Origin: CAIYZT01 sp947461435
Lineage (GTDB): Bacteria; Pseudomonadota; Alphaproteobacteria; Rhodobacterales; Rhodobacteraceae
Length of the DNA stretch: 64,000 nucleotides
Direction: 5' to 3'
NCBI GenBank assembly: GCA_965284435.1
Contig: OZ260083.1
Location: forward strand, 1,674,001-1,738,000
Position 1 is the stretch's first letter; the number at the start of each line of letters is the position of its first letter. A program made the translations under genes and the position numbers. Below the pieces are notes generated by a model. It searched no databases. It saw nothing but the letters and a program-made list of their open reading frames with translations, and was not told where the DNA came from. This document shows, in pieces, positions 25,461 through 35,075 of this stretch.

Positions 25461-26270
25461 ATGACCCCATCCCTTGCCCGTTCTGCGCCCCCGCCAAGAT
25501 TTCAGCATCGATCGCTTGCCGAATATGTTGGCATCATCGTCGTGCTGGCCCTTGTGATCACCAGCGTGGTCAACACGGCCCCGCCATTGGACACCTTGCA
25601 ACGCGGCGCGGCGCGGCTTTTTGCGCCCTCTGGGTTCTTAATGCAAATGTTTCCGCCAGATTTCACCCATGTTGACCGCATTTTCTGGAAATTGCTGGAA
25701 ACGTTGCAGATGGCGGTGGCGGGGGCGGCGCTGGGTCTGATTTTCGCCGTGCCCTTTGCGATTTTGGCCACAGACCGTTTGTCGCCGCATCCTTTGATCA
25801 AGACCGCCGCTCGCGGCTGCATCGCGTTTTTCCGCACCGTTCCGGATCTGGTCTGGGCGATCTTCTTTATCATTGTTGTGGGACTGGGTCCGGCGGCGGG
25901 GGTTTTGGCGCTGATGATCGACAAGATCGGTTTTGCGGGGCGCTTCTTTGCCGAAGCGATGGAAGAAGCCGATACCGGCCCCCAAGATGCCCTGCGCGCC
26001 ATCGGGGCCAGCCGCATGGGCATCATCTTTTCGGCCGTTCTTCCGGCCTGCCTGCCGTCGTTTACCGCCACATCCTTGTTCGCGCTGGAAAAATCGGTTC
26101 GCGGATCAGCAGCGCTGGGCCTTGTCGGTGCAGGCGGGATCGGGGTGGATCTGAAGGTCGCGTTTGATTTGTTCAATTATGACGAGGCGCTGACCATCAT
26201 CTTGATGATGCTGATCCTTGTGGTGGGTGTTGAACAGGGCAGCAGCTGGATCCGCCGCAAGCTTATCTGA
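25461..26270 (+). CDS. phnE: Phosphonate-type ABC transporter permease
   Basis: A 269-residue PhnE-type permease with about six hydrophobic segments and FRTVPDLVWAIFFIIVVGLG, the PhnE signature, plus the EAA-type loop DALRAIGASRMGIIFSAVLP. The ATG at 25461 is 8 nt after the phnC stop; the open frame runs further upstream within phnC and that part is not coding. A second permease gene is not needed because PhnE can work as a homodimer. Confidence 0.88.
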   Translation: MTPSLARSAPPPRFQHRSLAEYVGIIVVLALVITSVVNTAPPLDTLQRGAARLFAPSGFLMQMFPPDFTHVDRIFWKLLETLQMAVAGAALGLIFAVPFAILATDRLSPHPLIKTAARGCIAFFRTVPDLVWAIFFIIVVGLGPAAGVLALMIDKIGFAGRFFAEAMEEADTGPQDALRAIGASRMGIIFSAVLPACLPSFTATSLFALEKSVRGSAALGLVGAGGIGVDLKVAFDLFNYDEALTIILMMLILVVGVEQGSSWIRRKLI

Positions 26271-26280
26271 GGGAATGACG

Positions 26281-26940
26281 ATGACGACAGACACGGCTCA
26301 TGCCTATTGGAACGACCAATGGGCCAACGCGGATGCAACGTCGATATGGGCGCGGCCAGAACCAGAGGTCATGGCCCATGCGCAGGGATTGCCCGCTGCC
26401 GCGCGGATCTTGGATCTGGGCGCAGGTCTGGGCCGGCATGCCTTGGCCTTGGCGCAGATGGGCTTTGACGTGGCCGCAATAGACGCCGCCCCTGACTCCT
26501 TGGCGGCCATCCAAGGCGCGGCAAACACGGCCGGCCTGACCTTGGATCTGCACCAATCGAAGATGACGGCGTTGCCCTTTGCGGATGCCAGTTTCGATCA
26601 TATCCTGTCTTGGAATGTGATTTATCATGGGGACGAATCCATCGTGGCCCAGTCTTTTTCGGAAGTCGCGCGGGTGTTGAAGCCCGGTGGCACCTTCATG
26701 GCCACCATGCTGTCGTCCCGCCGGCTTCCGGTCGAGTTGGCGAAGGCAAAAGGCACCGAGATTTCGCGCAATACCTGGGTGTTCGATGGACCGGGTGATA
26801 AGGTTCATCCTCATTACTTTTGTTCGGCGTCGCAACTGGTCAGCCTGCTTGGCGGATTTGAGCTGCTGTCGCTGGTTGACCGCGTGCATGACACACCGGG
26901 GTCGTGGCATTGGCATCTTTTGGCGGAGCGTTTGGCGTGA
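26281..26940 (+). CDS. Class I SAM-dependent methyltransferase in the phn operon
   Basis: A 219-residue Rossmann methyltransferase with the SAM motif ILDLGAGLGRHALALAQMG (about residues 42-60), the acidic residue after strand 2 (IDAAPDS) and the VIYHGDESIVAQSFSEVARV segment around the catalytic face. It resembles the small TehB/UbiE-like group. GAGGGA about 8 nt before the ATG supports the start at 26281 (an ATG at 26275 is less well placed). The gene sits between phnE and the phnM-like gene, so the methyl acceptor is probably part of the imported organophosphorus pathway, but nothing proves this. Confidence 0.75.
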   Translation: MTTDTAHAYWNDQWANADATSIWARPEPEVMAHAQGLPAAARILDLGAGLGRHALALAQMGFDVAAIDAAPDSLAAIQGAANTAGLTLDLHQSKMTALPFADASFDHILSWNVIYHGDESIVAQSFSEVARVLKPGGTFMATMLSSRRLPVELAKAKGTEISRNTWVFDGPGDKVHPHYFCSASQLVSLLGGFELLSLVDRVHDTPGSWHWHLLAERLA

Positions 26941-26942
26941 GT

Positions 26943-28160
26943 ATGACCGAACCGGTGATCTTTGAGGGGGGACAGGTTCTGCTGTCCGAGGGGATTGTGC
27001 AGGCATCTCTGCGCATCGAGGCGGGACGGATCGCTGGCCTTGACGCGCCGCGCGGCGGGGCCCGGGTGGTGAACGCCGCCGGCATGATCCTTGCCCCTGC
27101 GATTGTTGATATTCACGGCGACGCCTTTGAACGCCAGATCATGCCGCGCCCCGGTGTCATGCTGCCGACCGACGCCGCGCTGCTGGAAACCGATCGGCAG
27201 TTGGCGGCCAATGGTATCGCCACCGCCTATCACGCCCTTACGCTAAGTTGGGAGCCGGGCCTTCGGTCGGTTGAAACGGGCTGGCAAGTGTTTGACGCGC
27301 TAACCCGTCTTGCCCCGCGCCTGACGATGGAACATCGGTTGCAACTTCGGTGGGAAACCTTTTGCCCCGAGGCGATCCCCCTGATCGAAGCGGCCCTTGC
27401 CGGGCCGTTGACCCCCTCGCTTGCTTTCAACGATCACACCACCATGGCCGTCTTGCACCCCGATGTCGCCTTGCAGGATCGCCCCTTTGATCACGATCCG
27501 GCCTTTAGGATCACCGATATGACCAGCCCGGCCTTCGCCGCGAAAATGGACAGCCGTGCCAAGCGGTCCAATATGGGCACAGCGGATTATGTGGCGCTGA
27601 TCCAAAAGATCTGGCAGCGCCGCCCGGAAGCGCTTGGTTGGATTGAACAGGTGGCCCATCTGGCGCGGATGGCAGGGGCCCCGATGCTAAGCCACGACGA
27701 CAGCCAGGAAGAAACCCGTGGCTTTTACCGGCGCTTGGGGTCCTTGATCACCGAATTTCCGATGAACCGCCACACGGCGCAGTTCGCGCGGGCGGGCGGG
27801 GATGCCATTGTTCTGGGCGCTCCTAATGCCGCGCGTGGTGGCAGCCATTTGGGATCCATCGGGGCGGCGGACATGTTCCGTGATGGTTTGTGCGATATTC
27901 TGGCCTCCGACTACTATTATCCGGCCATGTTGGGTGCCATGTCCCGGCTGATGGACGATGGCTGCGGCCCGTTGCACAAGCTATGGCCGATGATATCGGC
28001 AAATCCGGCACGGGCCTTGGGATTGACGGACCGCGGCCAGATTCTGCCCGGTCTGCGGGCCGATCTGGTCCTGCTCGATTGGCCAGAGGGCGAGGTACCG
28101 GTGGTGCGACAAACCTGGGTTGCCGGACGCTGCGCCTATGGGGCGATTGCGGCCGCCTGA
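26943..28160 (+). CDS. phnM: PhnM-like amidohydrolase
   Basis: A 405-residue amidohydrolase of the PhnM family. The metal motif DIHGDAFER (Asp56, His58) and MPRPG follow the family, LSHDDSQEE matches the C-P lyase PhnM SHDD motif, and ASDYYYPAML matches the SDYYP motif. In the C-P lyase pathway PhnM hydrolyses ribose-1-phosphonate 5-triphosphate to the 5-phosphate and pyrophosphate. No phnG, phnH, phnI, phnJ, phnK or phnL gene lies within the window, so the operon around this gene is not a C-P lyase operon. It begins 2 nt after the methyltransferase stop, in the same operon behind the Pho box. Confidence 0.82.
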   Translation: MTEPVIFEGGQVLLSEGIVQASLRIEAGRIAGLDAPRGGARVVNAAGMILAPAIVDIHGDAFERQIMPRPGVMLPTDAALLETDRQLAANGIATAYHALTLSWEPGLRSVETGWQVFDALTRLAPRLTMEHRLQLRWETFCPEAIPLIEAALAGPLTPSLAFNDHTTMAVLHPDVALQDRPFDHDPAFRITDMTSPAFAAKMDSRAKRSNMGTADYVALIQKIWQRRPEALGWIEQVAHLARMAGAPMLSHDDSQEETRGFYRRLGSLITEFPMNRHTAQFARAGGDAIVLGAPNAARGGSHLGSIGAADMFRDGLCDILASDYYYPAMLGAMSRLMDDGCGPLHKLWPMISANPARALGLTDRGQILPGLRADLVLLDWPEGEVPVVRQTWVAGRCAYGAIAAA

Positions 28161-28270
28161 CGGGCTTGCGCGGCGCTTGGGGCCGCGGATAACCCGGAAT
28201 ACAGATTGCATTCGCCTTGCGTCCGGGCCACCAAAGCGCGTGGCCCGCCCTTGGGCCGGCAGGAGGCAAA

Positions 28271-31200
28271 ATGAGCGACGGCGCATGGGAATTCTGGATT
28301 GACCGGGGAGGTACGTTTACCGATGTCGTCGCGCGCCGCCCCAATGGTGAATTGATTACCCACAAACTCTTGTCTGAGCATCCCGAACGCTATCGCGACG
28401 CCGCGATCCAAGGCATCCGCGACATCTTGGGCACTCAGGATTTTCCGCCCGGTGCCATCCGGGCTGTCAAGATGGGCACAACCGTCGCCACCAACGCCCT
28501 GCTGGAGCGGAAGGGCGAAAAGGTCTTGCTGATGATCACGCAAGGCTTTGCTGATCTGCTTCTTATCGGCTATCAAAACCGCCCGCGTTTGTTTGATTTA
28601 CACATAAAACGGCCTGATCTGTTGTATGCGCGCGTGTCAGAAGTCCCCGAACGGCTGGATGCCGAAGGTGGGGTTGTCCATCCTTTGGATGAAAACTCGG
28701 CGCGCCGCGACCTTCAAGCCGCCTTTGATGCGGGGCTTCGCGCCGTGGCCGTGGCCTTTGTTCATGGCTACCTGAACCCTGTCCATGAACAGCGCGTCGG
28801 CGACATCGCCCGAGAGATCGGGTTTACGCAAGTCTCGCTTAGTCATCAATGTTCGCGTTTGGCCAAACTTGTGGGGCGCGGCGACACGACCGTGGTGGAT
28901 GCCTATCTGTCGCCGATCTTGCGCCGCTATGTCGATCAGGTGGCAGATGCGCTTGACATGGGCCGCGCCTGCGAGCGTCTTTTGTTCATGCAATCCAATG
29001 GCGGATTGACCGATGCGCGCTTGTTTCAAGGCAAAGACGCCATTCTGTCCGGTCCGGCAGGCGGTATCGTCGGCATGGTCAAAACGGCCGAAGCGGCGGG
29101 CTTTGATCGGTTGATCGGCTTTGACATGGGCGGTACCTCGACCGATGTCAGCCATTATGCAGGAACGCTGGAACGCAGCTTTGAAACAGAAGTGGCGGGT
29201 GTTCGGATGCGGGCCCCGATGATGGATATCCATACCGTGGCTGCTGGCGGCGGCTCCATCTGCAGCTTTCGAGAGGGCCGGTTTCAAGTGGGCCCGCAAA
29301 GTGCGGGCGCAGATCCGGGTCCGGCCTGCTACCGGCGGGGCGGGCCCCTGACCGTCACTGATTGCAACGTGATGTTGGGCAAAGTGACGCCTGACCATTT
29401 TCCGGCCGTGTTTGGCCCCAACGCCGACCAAAAACTCGACGTCGAGGCAGTTCATGCCCGGTTTGCCGCCCTAGCGGCCGAAGTGGCCGACGCCTTGGGC
29501 GAAAAACCCCGGTCGCCGCAAGACATGGCGCGCGGCTTTTTGCGGATCGCCGTGGATAACATGGCCAATGCCATCAAGAAGATCAGCGTGCAGCGTGGCC
29601 ATGATGTGACAGGCTATACCTTGCAATGCTTTGGCGGCGCTGGTGGGCAGCATGCCTGCCTTGTCGCCGATGCCTTGGGGATGAAGCAGGTTTTCATTCA
29701 TCCTTTTGCAGGGGTCTTGTCTGCCTTCGGGATGGGACTTGCCGAAATCCGCGCCCTGCGCGAGGTTCAGTTCGATGCGCCCTTGACGGATTTGGCAGGC
29801 GCACAGGCCGCCTTGGCCGAGATCGAAGCCGAGGCGAGAGCCGAGGTGGCCCGTCAAGGTGTCGGCACTCTGCGCGGCGAGGCGTTGGCACATTTGCGCT
29901 ATCACGGATCGCATCAGCCTTTGGCGGTGCCCTTCGGAACGGCCGAAGGGATGACGCAGCGGTTCGAAGAGGCGCACATGGCCCGCTTTGGGTTCATCTC
30001 ACCCGAACGGGCCATCTGGTTTGAAATGCTGTCCTGCGAGGCGATTGGAACGGCGGGCGAGGTGCCAAAGATGGTGCCGCCCACCGGCGACGCCCAAGTT
30101 CAAGACCACGTTGAGGTAAGCGGCATGGGCAAAGTTCCCCTTTGGTCACGCGCCGATTTGCCGGCCGGGTGGTCCTGCGAGGGGCCCGCCATCATCATCG
30201 AAGCCACGGGCACCAATATGGTCGAGCCGGGTTGGCATGCCCGCATTGATACCTTCGCGAACTTGATTCTGGAACGCCGAGTCTCTGCCCTGCGCGAGGC
30301 GGCGGCGGGCACCAAGGCCGACCCGGTCCTGCTTGAAGTGATGTCGAACCTGTTCATGTCGGTGGCCGATCAGATGGGGGCAACACTGGCCCTGACGTCT
30401 TGGTCGGTCAACATCAAGGAAAGGTTCGATTTTTCTTGTGCCATTTTTGATGTCTACGGCGATTTGGTGGCCAATGCACCCCACGTCCCTGTGCATCTGG
30501 GATCGATGTCTGCCGCGATCAAAACGGTCATGCAGATGAACCCCGACGTGGCCGAGGGCGATGCGTTCATGCTCAATGCCCCGGCGCACGGCGGAACGCA
30601 TTTGCCCGATGTCACGGTTGTGACCCCGGTCTTTGTGGCAGGAAAACCGGCCTTCTGGTTGGGATCGCGCGGGCACCATGCCGATATCGGCGGCCGCACC
30701 CCCGGCTCGTCCCCGCCCGACAGCACCACCCTGATCGAAGAGGGCGTGGTGATTAACAATATGCAATTGGTCAAGGCCGGCTCCTTGCTGGAGGCCGAGG
30801 CGCGCGCCATTCTTGGATCTGGTCCCTATCCCTGCCGCAACCCCGATCAGAACATGGCCGATCTCAAGGCGCAGGTGGCCGCGAACGAGACGGGCAAACG
30901 CGCCTTGATGAAGGTTTGCGCGGCCTATGGCGCGGATGTGGTGGCCGCCTATATGGGCCATGTGCAAGACAATGCCGAAGAAAGCGTGCGCCGCGTAATT
31001 GCGCGCCTGAATGACGGCGCGATGACCTATCCGATGGATCAGGGCCAACAGGTCTGTGTCAAGGTCACCGTAGATCGGGCGCAGCGCAGCGCAACTGTTG
31101 ATTTTACCGGCACCAGCGCGCAGCACAGGGGCAATTACAACGCCCCCCTGGCCGTATGCCGCGCCGTCGTCCTTTATGTGTTTCGGACCCTTGTGGGCAA

Positions 31201-31849
31201 CGACATTCCCTTGAACGAGGGCTGTTTGAAACCGTTGTCGATCATCGTTCCAGAAGGCAGCATGCTGAACCCCGGCCCGCAGGCGGCTGTCATCGCCGGC
31301 AATACCGAGGTCAGCCAAGCCGCCTGCAACGCGCTTTATGGGGCTTTGGGGGGCATTGCAGGCAGCCAGGCCACGATGAACAACTTTGTCTGGGGCACCG
31401 AACAGTTTCAGAACTACGAAACGATCGCAGGGGGCACCGGGGCGGGACCCGGATTCAATGGCTGCGATGCGGTGCAAAGCCACATGACCAATACCAGAAT
31501 GACCGATCCCGAAATTCTGGAAAAAAGGTTCCCCGTTCGCCTGGAAACCTTTGCGGTTCGCGCAGGGTCGGGCGGGGCGGGGCAATGGCACGGCGGCAAT
31601 GGTTCAATTCGGCGGCTGCGGTTCTTGGTTCCCGTCACAGTCACAACCTTGTCGTCGCACCGTCTTGTGCCACCCTTTGGCAGGCTGGGCGGTGCGCCGG
31701 GGGCCGTGGGTGTGGATTGGGCAGAACTGCCCGACGGCACACGGTGTGATTTGCCGGGAAACGCCGAAATCGACCTGCCCGCCGGATCGGTGTTTGTCAT
31801 GCAAACCCCGGGCGGTGGCGGTTGGGGGCCGCCAGACGTGAAATCTTGA
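28271..31849 (+). CDS. Hydantoinase/5-oxoprolinase, HyuA-HyuB fusion
   Basis: A 1192-residue ATP-dependent 5-oxoprolinase/N-methylhydantoinase fusion. The first half (about 1-690) is HyuA, with DRGGTFTDVVARRPNGE at the start and GFDMGGTSTDVSHY; the second half is HyuB, with DFTGTSAQHRGNYNAPLAV and the glycine-rich PGGGGWGPP terminus. It hydrolyses a lactam or imide ring (5-oxoproline to glutamate in the namesake enzyme) using ATP. An AGGAGG site at 28261 fixes the start at 28271. It lies 110 nt after phnM on the same strand; whether it belongs to the phn operon is unclear. The link to gamma-glutamyl chemistry elsewhere in the window is only thematic. Confidence 0.9.
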   Translation: MSDGAWEFWIDRGGTFTDVVARRPNGELITHKLLSEHPERYRDAAIQGIRDILGTQDFPPGAIRAVKMGTTVATNALLERKGEKVLLMITQGFADLLLIGYQNRPRLFDLHIKRPDLLYARVSEVPERLDAEGGVVHPLDENSARRDLQAAFDAGLRAVAVAFVHGYLNPVHEQRVGDIAREIGFTQVSLSHQCSRLAKLVGRGDTTVVDAYLSPILRRYVDQVADALDMGRACERLLFMQSNGGLTDARLFQGKDAILSGPAGGIVGMVKTAEAAGFDRLIGFDMGGTSTDVSHYAGTLERSFETEVAGVRMRAPMMDIHTVAAGGGSICSFREGRFQVGPQSAGADPGPACYRRGGPLTVTDCNVMLGKVTPDHFPAVFGPNADQKLDVEAVHARFAALAAEVADALGEKPRSPQDMARGFLRIAVDNMANAIKKISVQRGHDVTGYTLQCFGGAGGQHACLVADALGMKQVFIHPFAGVLSAFGMGLAEIRALREVQFDAPLTDLAGAQAALAEIEAEARAEVARQGVGTLRGEALAHLRYHGSHQPLAVPFGTAEGMTQRFEEAHMARFGFISPERAIWFEMLSCEAIGTAGEVPKMVPPTGDAQVQDHVEVSGMGKVPLWSRADLPAGWSCEGPAIIIEATGTNMVEPGWHARIDTFANLILERRVSALREAAAGTKADPVLLEVMSNLFMSVADQMGATLALTSWSVNIKERFDFSCAIFDVYGDLVANAPHVPVHLGSMSAAIKTVMQMNPDVAEGDAFMLNAPAHGGTHLPDVTVVTPVFVAGKPAFWLGSRGHHADIGGRTPGSSPPDSTTLIEEGVVINNMQLVKAGSLLEAEARAILGSGPYPCRNPDQNMADLKAQVAANETGKRALMKVCAAYGADVVAAYMGHVQDNAEESVRRVIARLNDGAMTYPMDQGQQVCVKVTVDRAQRSATVDFTGTSAQHRGNYNAPLAVCRAVVLYVFRTLVGNDIPLNEGCLKPLSIIVPEGSMLNPGPQAAVIAGNTEVSQAACNALYGALGGIAGSQATMNNFVWGTEQFQNYETIAGGTGAGPGFNGCDAVQSHMTNTRMTDPEILEKRFPVRLETFAVRAGSGGAGQWHGGNGSIRRLRFLVPVTVTTLSSHRLVPPFGRLGGAPGAVGVDWAELPDGTRCDLPGNAEIDLPAGSVFVMQTPGGGGWGPPDVKS

Positions 31850-31924
31850 AGTGCCTGGGCCAAGGCGCGGCAAGAACCACGGCGGAATTTTCCATCACGC
31901 CCTCTATGGCACCGCCGCGCGAAC

Positions 31925-32305
31925 CTAAGGCCCGGCCGATCGTCCTAGTCTGCGCAACAGGGCCCGCGCTGCGACAAACCCAAGGGCAAAGGCCACCTCG
32001 TCCAGGGCCGGTTCTGGTGGTGCAAGCGGCTCAGGTGGGCGCAGCGGGGCAGGGGCCTGCCCGGCTGGGGGCCGCCGCAAGGCGATCATCATGGCCGCAG
32101 CGACCAGCAGGCCCAATCCCAGCAGGAAACATGCCAAGACTGGGCCGATCAGATGTGCCAACGCCAGCAAAAGCGACATGCCCAACAGCGCCATGCCCAA
32201 ACCAATAAACGCCCCGACGCTGAGACCCCAGACAAGGGCCGATAAGCCCCTGTCCACCCCATTGCGGATCGCCCCGGTTAAAAGGCCCGACAAGCCGCGC
32301 CACAC
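31925..32305 (-). CDS. Small membrane protein, unknown function
   Basis: 126 residues with two adjacent hydrophobic segments (LVWGLSVGAFIGLGMALLGM, then LLLALAHLIGPVLACFL) and a cytoplasmic Pro/Ala-rich tail ending in a second short helix (DEVAFALGFVAARALLRR). It lies 5 nt downstream of the DUF883-like gene, so both are probably expressed together. No family assigned. Possibly a holin-like or envelope stress small protein. Confidence 0.55.
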   Translation of the reverse strand: MWRGLSGLLTGAIRNGVDRGLSALVWGLSVGAFIGLGMALLGMSLLLALAHLIGPVLACFLLGLGLLVAAAMMIALRRPPAGQAPAPLRPPEPLAPPEPALDEVAFALGFVAARALLRRLGRSAGP

Positions 32306-32310
32306 GGCCC

Positions 32311-32616
32311 TTAGCGCCGGGTCAACGCGCCGATCAACAAGCCCATTCCCGCAGCCAATCCAAGCGCAATATAGGGATTGGCCGCGACCGCCGTTTCAAC
32401 CCGCAGTTCCGATTCTTGCCCCTTGCGGCCCAAATAGGCTGCCGCCTCGGTCATCCCGTCCGTCATGTCTTTGGCCATGCTGTGCCCTCGGCCGATAGCC
32501 GCCGCTTGCACGTGATGCGCCAATTGGGCCAGTTCTTCGCGCAGCACAGCCATTTGGGCGATGACGGCATCGTAGTCGGCGCTTGCGGAATTCAGGATCG
32601 TATTTTCATGTGCCAT
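32311..32616 (-). CDS. DUF883/ElaB-YqjD-like small membrane protein
   Basis: 101 residues with a helical, charged N-terminal two thirds and one C-terminal membrane segment (PYIALGLAAGMGLLIGAL), the ElaB/YqjD layout. Those proteins bind ribosomes at the membrane in stationary phase in E. coli. The start is the ATG at 32616 (MAHENTILN) with AAGGAA upstream. The next gene, 31925-32305, follows after 5 nt. Confidence 0.7.
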   Translation of the reverse strand: MAHENTILNSASADYDAVIAQMAVLREELAQLAHHVQAAAIGRGHSMAKDMTDGMTEAAAYLGRKGQESELRVETAVAANPYIALGLAAGMGLLIGALTRR

Positions 32617-32811
32617 TGTGTGGTTCCTTGGTCGTGGCCCCAATAGGTTCGGGGAATGGCATCTTCTTGTCAGGCAGACGGGGCGGGCGCACTAACCCCT
32701 GTCAGCCCATCATCGCCAAGGCCCGAAACCCGCAGGCCAACTGCCGCAGATCAGTTGGCACTGCGATCGGCCCGCCTAGGGTAAATCCAAGCCAGTCAGG
32801 AAAGCCGCCCT

Positions 32812-33873
32812 ATGCCCCAAAGTGATAAACCCCGGTCGATCCCTTGGCGCAGGGTGTGGATCGGGCTTGCCGTGGGCGCGTTGGTCCTTGGGGGGATCTG
32901 GTGGCAAATGCGGGCCAATGCCCCAATCGCCGTTCAGGTTGAACAAGTCGCTCTTGGGCCGGTGACCCGGGTCTTGGCTGTGAACGGGAATGTCGCGGCC
33001 CAGACCGCTGTGCAGGTGCGCGCCGCGGTGACAGCGACGGCCTTGGACGTTACCGGGCGGGATGGCGCAGCCGTTGTCAAAGGTGACAACTTGGCCCAGC
33101 TTGACGACAGCAAGCAGCAGGCGATGCTGGATCAGGCCTCATCTGCGTTAGAGCAAGGCCGAATTGTACAGACGCAGGCCGCTGCCGCCTTTGGGCGGGA
33201 CCGGGATCTTGCGGGCTTGGTTGCCCGATCGGTCTTGGATGACAGCCGCAGTCGCCTTGACAGTGCCGCACAAGAGGTGGCGCGCTTGACCGCCCTGCGC
33301 GATCAAGCAGTTATCGACGTGTCCCGTTACAAGATCAAGGCGCCGATTGCCGGTACATTGATGTCGCGCGCCGTGGATCCGGGCCAACTGGTTGATCCCA
33401 CAGTGGCCCTGTTTACCATCGCCGATCTGTCAGTTCTGGTGGTAAAGACCACCGTGGACGAGGCCTATGCGACGCAAATCGCCCTGGGTCAGACGGCCGA
33501 TGTTCAACTGGTGGGCCGCGGCGACATTCTGGCGGGCAAGGTCATCTTTGTGTCCCCGCGCGTCGATGCCGCCACGGGCGGTCTGGCCGTGACGATCGGA
33601 TTTGACGGCCCTGTCACCGCGCCGATCGGATTGACGGCCACAGTGAATATCGTCGTCGATCAGCAAACCGCGCTGACGGTGCCGCGCACTGCCTTGCAAG
33701 GCGAAAGCGTTTTTATCCTCGTGAACGGAAAGGCCAAACTGACACCTGTCACCGTTATCGATTGGCCCGCGTCGCGTTTGATTGTGACACAAGGCCTGAA
33801 ATCAGGTGACGTTCTGATCAGCGACAGCACGGCCATCGCGAATGGCATTTCTGTGACGAAAGCTGCGCCGTAA
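32812..33873 (+). CDS. HlyD/MacA-type periplasmic adaptor protein
   Basis: A 353-residue membrane fusion protein. One N-terminal membrane segment (VWIGLAVGALVLGGIWW), a biotinyl-lipoyl-like part near residues 50-90, an alpha-helical hairpin (about 95-170) and the beta-barrel strand region (YKIKAPIAGTLMSRAVDPG, then VPRTALQGESVFI). It links an inner-membrane ABC exporter to the outer membrane. The next gene overlaps by 1 nt (TAATG). No TolC-type gene follows. Confidence 0.85.
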   Translation: MPQSDKPRSIPWRRVWIGLAVGALVLGGIWWQMRANAPIAVQVEQVALGPVTRVLAVNGNVAAQTAVQVRAAVTATALDVTGRDGAAVVKGDNLAQLDDSKQQAMLDQASSALEQGRIVQTQAAAAFGRDRDLAGLVARSVLDDSRSRLDSAAQEVARLTALRDQAVIDVSRYKIKAPIAGTLMSRAVDPGQLVDPTVALFTIADLSVLVVKTTVDEAYATQIALGQTADVQLVGRGDILAGKVIFVSPRVDAATGGLAVTIGFDGPVTAPIGLTATVNIVVDQQTALTVPRTALQGESVFILVNGKAKLTPVTVIDWPASRLIVTQGLKSGDVLISDSTAIANGISVTKAAP

Positions 33874-35075
33874 TGCTGTATGCCTTCAAGATTGCCAGCA
33901 GGTATCTGACCGCCTCCAAGGCTCAAACGGCGCTGTTGGTTCTGGGTGTGGCCGTTGGGGTGTTCATCTTCATCTTCATGTCGGCGCTGATCGGCGGTTT
34001 GGCCGAATTCATCATGGCGCGCACCGCAGGGGACATCTCTCATGTCACCTTGCAGGCGGAACCGGTTGATCCTGTTCTGCTGCACAGCTTCACCGGCACG
34101 ACCCTGCTGGTGCAAGAGCCTTCAAACCAGAAAGATGCCCTGCGTGACGCGACCAATTTTCTGTCCTTGATCGCCGACTTGCCCCAGGTCAAGGCGGTTT
34201 CGCCGCAAATTGCCGGGTCCGGGGTGCTGCGCCGTGGCACCAAGGTGGCGCAGGTGTCGATCATCGGGCTTGAGCCGGGACAGGAATCGGCCATTCTTGA
34301 TCTGGCGGGATATATGGTCGGCGGCGACGTGCAACTGCGCTCTGGTGTGGTCTTGCTGGGCAAACAATTGGCCGAAGATCTGGGTCTGACCCTTGGGCAA
34401 AGCGTTCAGGTGCAATCGGCCAACGGTATTGAGGCCGCGCTGAGCGTGACCGGAATATACCAGATTGGGGCGGGCGGGCTGGACCGGCGTAGCATTTATG
34501 TCAGCCTGTCCACGGCCCGAACCCTGTTCGCCATGCCCCAAGGCCTGACCCGCATCGAAGTGAAGTTGTTTGATCTTTATGCAGCCGATGCCGTGACCGC
34601 CCATATCAAGGCATTGACAGGCTTGCCGGCCAAATCCTGGACAGAAGACGGCGCGCAACTGCTGGAGGCGTTGAGCGCGCAGGCGCAAACCGGATATTTC
34701 CTGAAAACCTTTGCAATGATCACGATCATCATTGGCGTGGCCTCGTCGATCTTGTTGTCAACCTATCGGCGCCGACCGGAAATTGGGATCATGCGGGCGA
34801 TGGGGGCGTCGCGCCGCTTTGTCGTTTTGGTCTTTGTTTTGCAAGGGGCGTTGATAGGACTTCTGGGCGGGCTGTGCGGTGCGGCCGTGGGCTATCTCGC
34901 CCTGTTGCCTTTTCCGACGCGCGACGCCTTTCGTTCGGGGACCTTGCCCATCGATATCACCCAAGGCTCTTATGGACTTGCCATTGCCCTGACCTTTATC
35001 GGCGCGGTGGCGGCCTCGATCCTGCCCGCCCGGGCTGCCGCACGCGTTGATCCTGTTACGGCGATCGGTCAATGA
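33873..35075 (+). CDS. MacB/LolC-type ABC transporter permease (FtsX family)
   Basis: A 400-residue permease with an N-terminal membrane helix, a large periplasmic domain (about residues 40-265) and three C-terminal helices (FAMITIIIGVASSILLSTYR, VLVFVLQGALIGLLGGLCG, IALTFIGAVAASILPA), the MacB/LolC/FtsX layout. GIMRAMGASRRFV is the coupling segment after helix 2. It overlaps the ATPase gene by 4 nt. Substrate unknown; lipoproteins or small molecules are typical. Confidence 0.85.
   Translation: MLYAFKIASRYLTASKAQTALLVLGVAVGVFIFIFMSALIGGLAEFIMARTAGDISHVTLQAEPVDPVLLHSFTGTTLLVQEPSNQKDALRDATNFLSLIADLPQVKAVSPQIAGSGVLRRGTKVAQVSIIGLEPGQESAILDLAGYMVGGDVQLRSGVVLLGKQLAEDLGLTLGQSVQVQSANGIEAALSVTGIYQIGAGGLDRRSIYVSLSTARTLFAMPQGLTRIEVKLFDLYAADAVTAHIKALTGLPAKSWTEDGAQLLEALSAQAQTGYFLKTFAMITIIIGVASSILLSTYRRRPEIGIMRAMGASRRFVVLVFVLQGALIGLLGGLCGAAVGYLALLPFPTRDAFRSGTLPIDITQGSYGLAIALTFIGAVAASILPARAAARVDPVTAIGQ

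Noticed and set aside
30146..31591. Long minus-strand open frames inside the oxoprolinase-like gene
   Set aside because: They are shadows of a gene with strong family support and have no ribosome site or domain.
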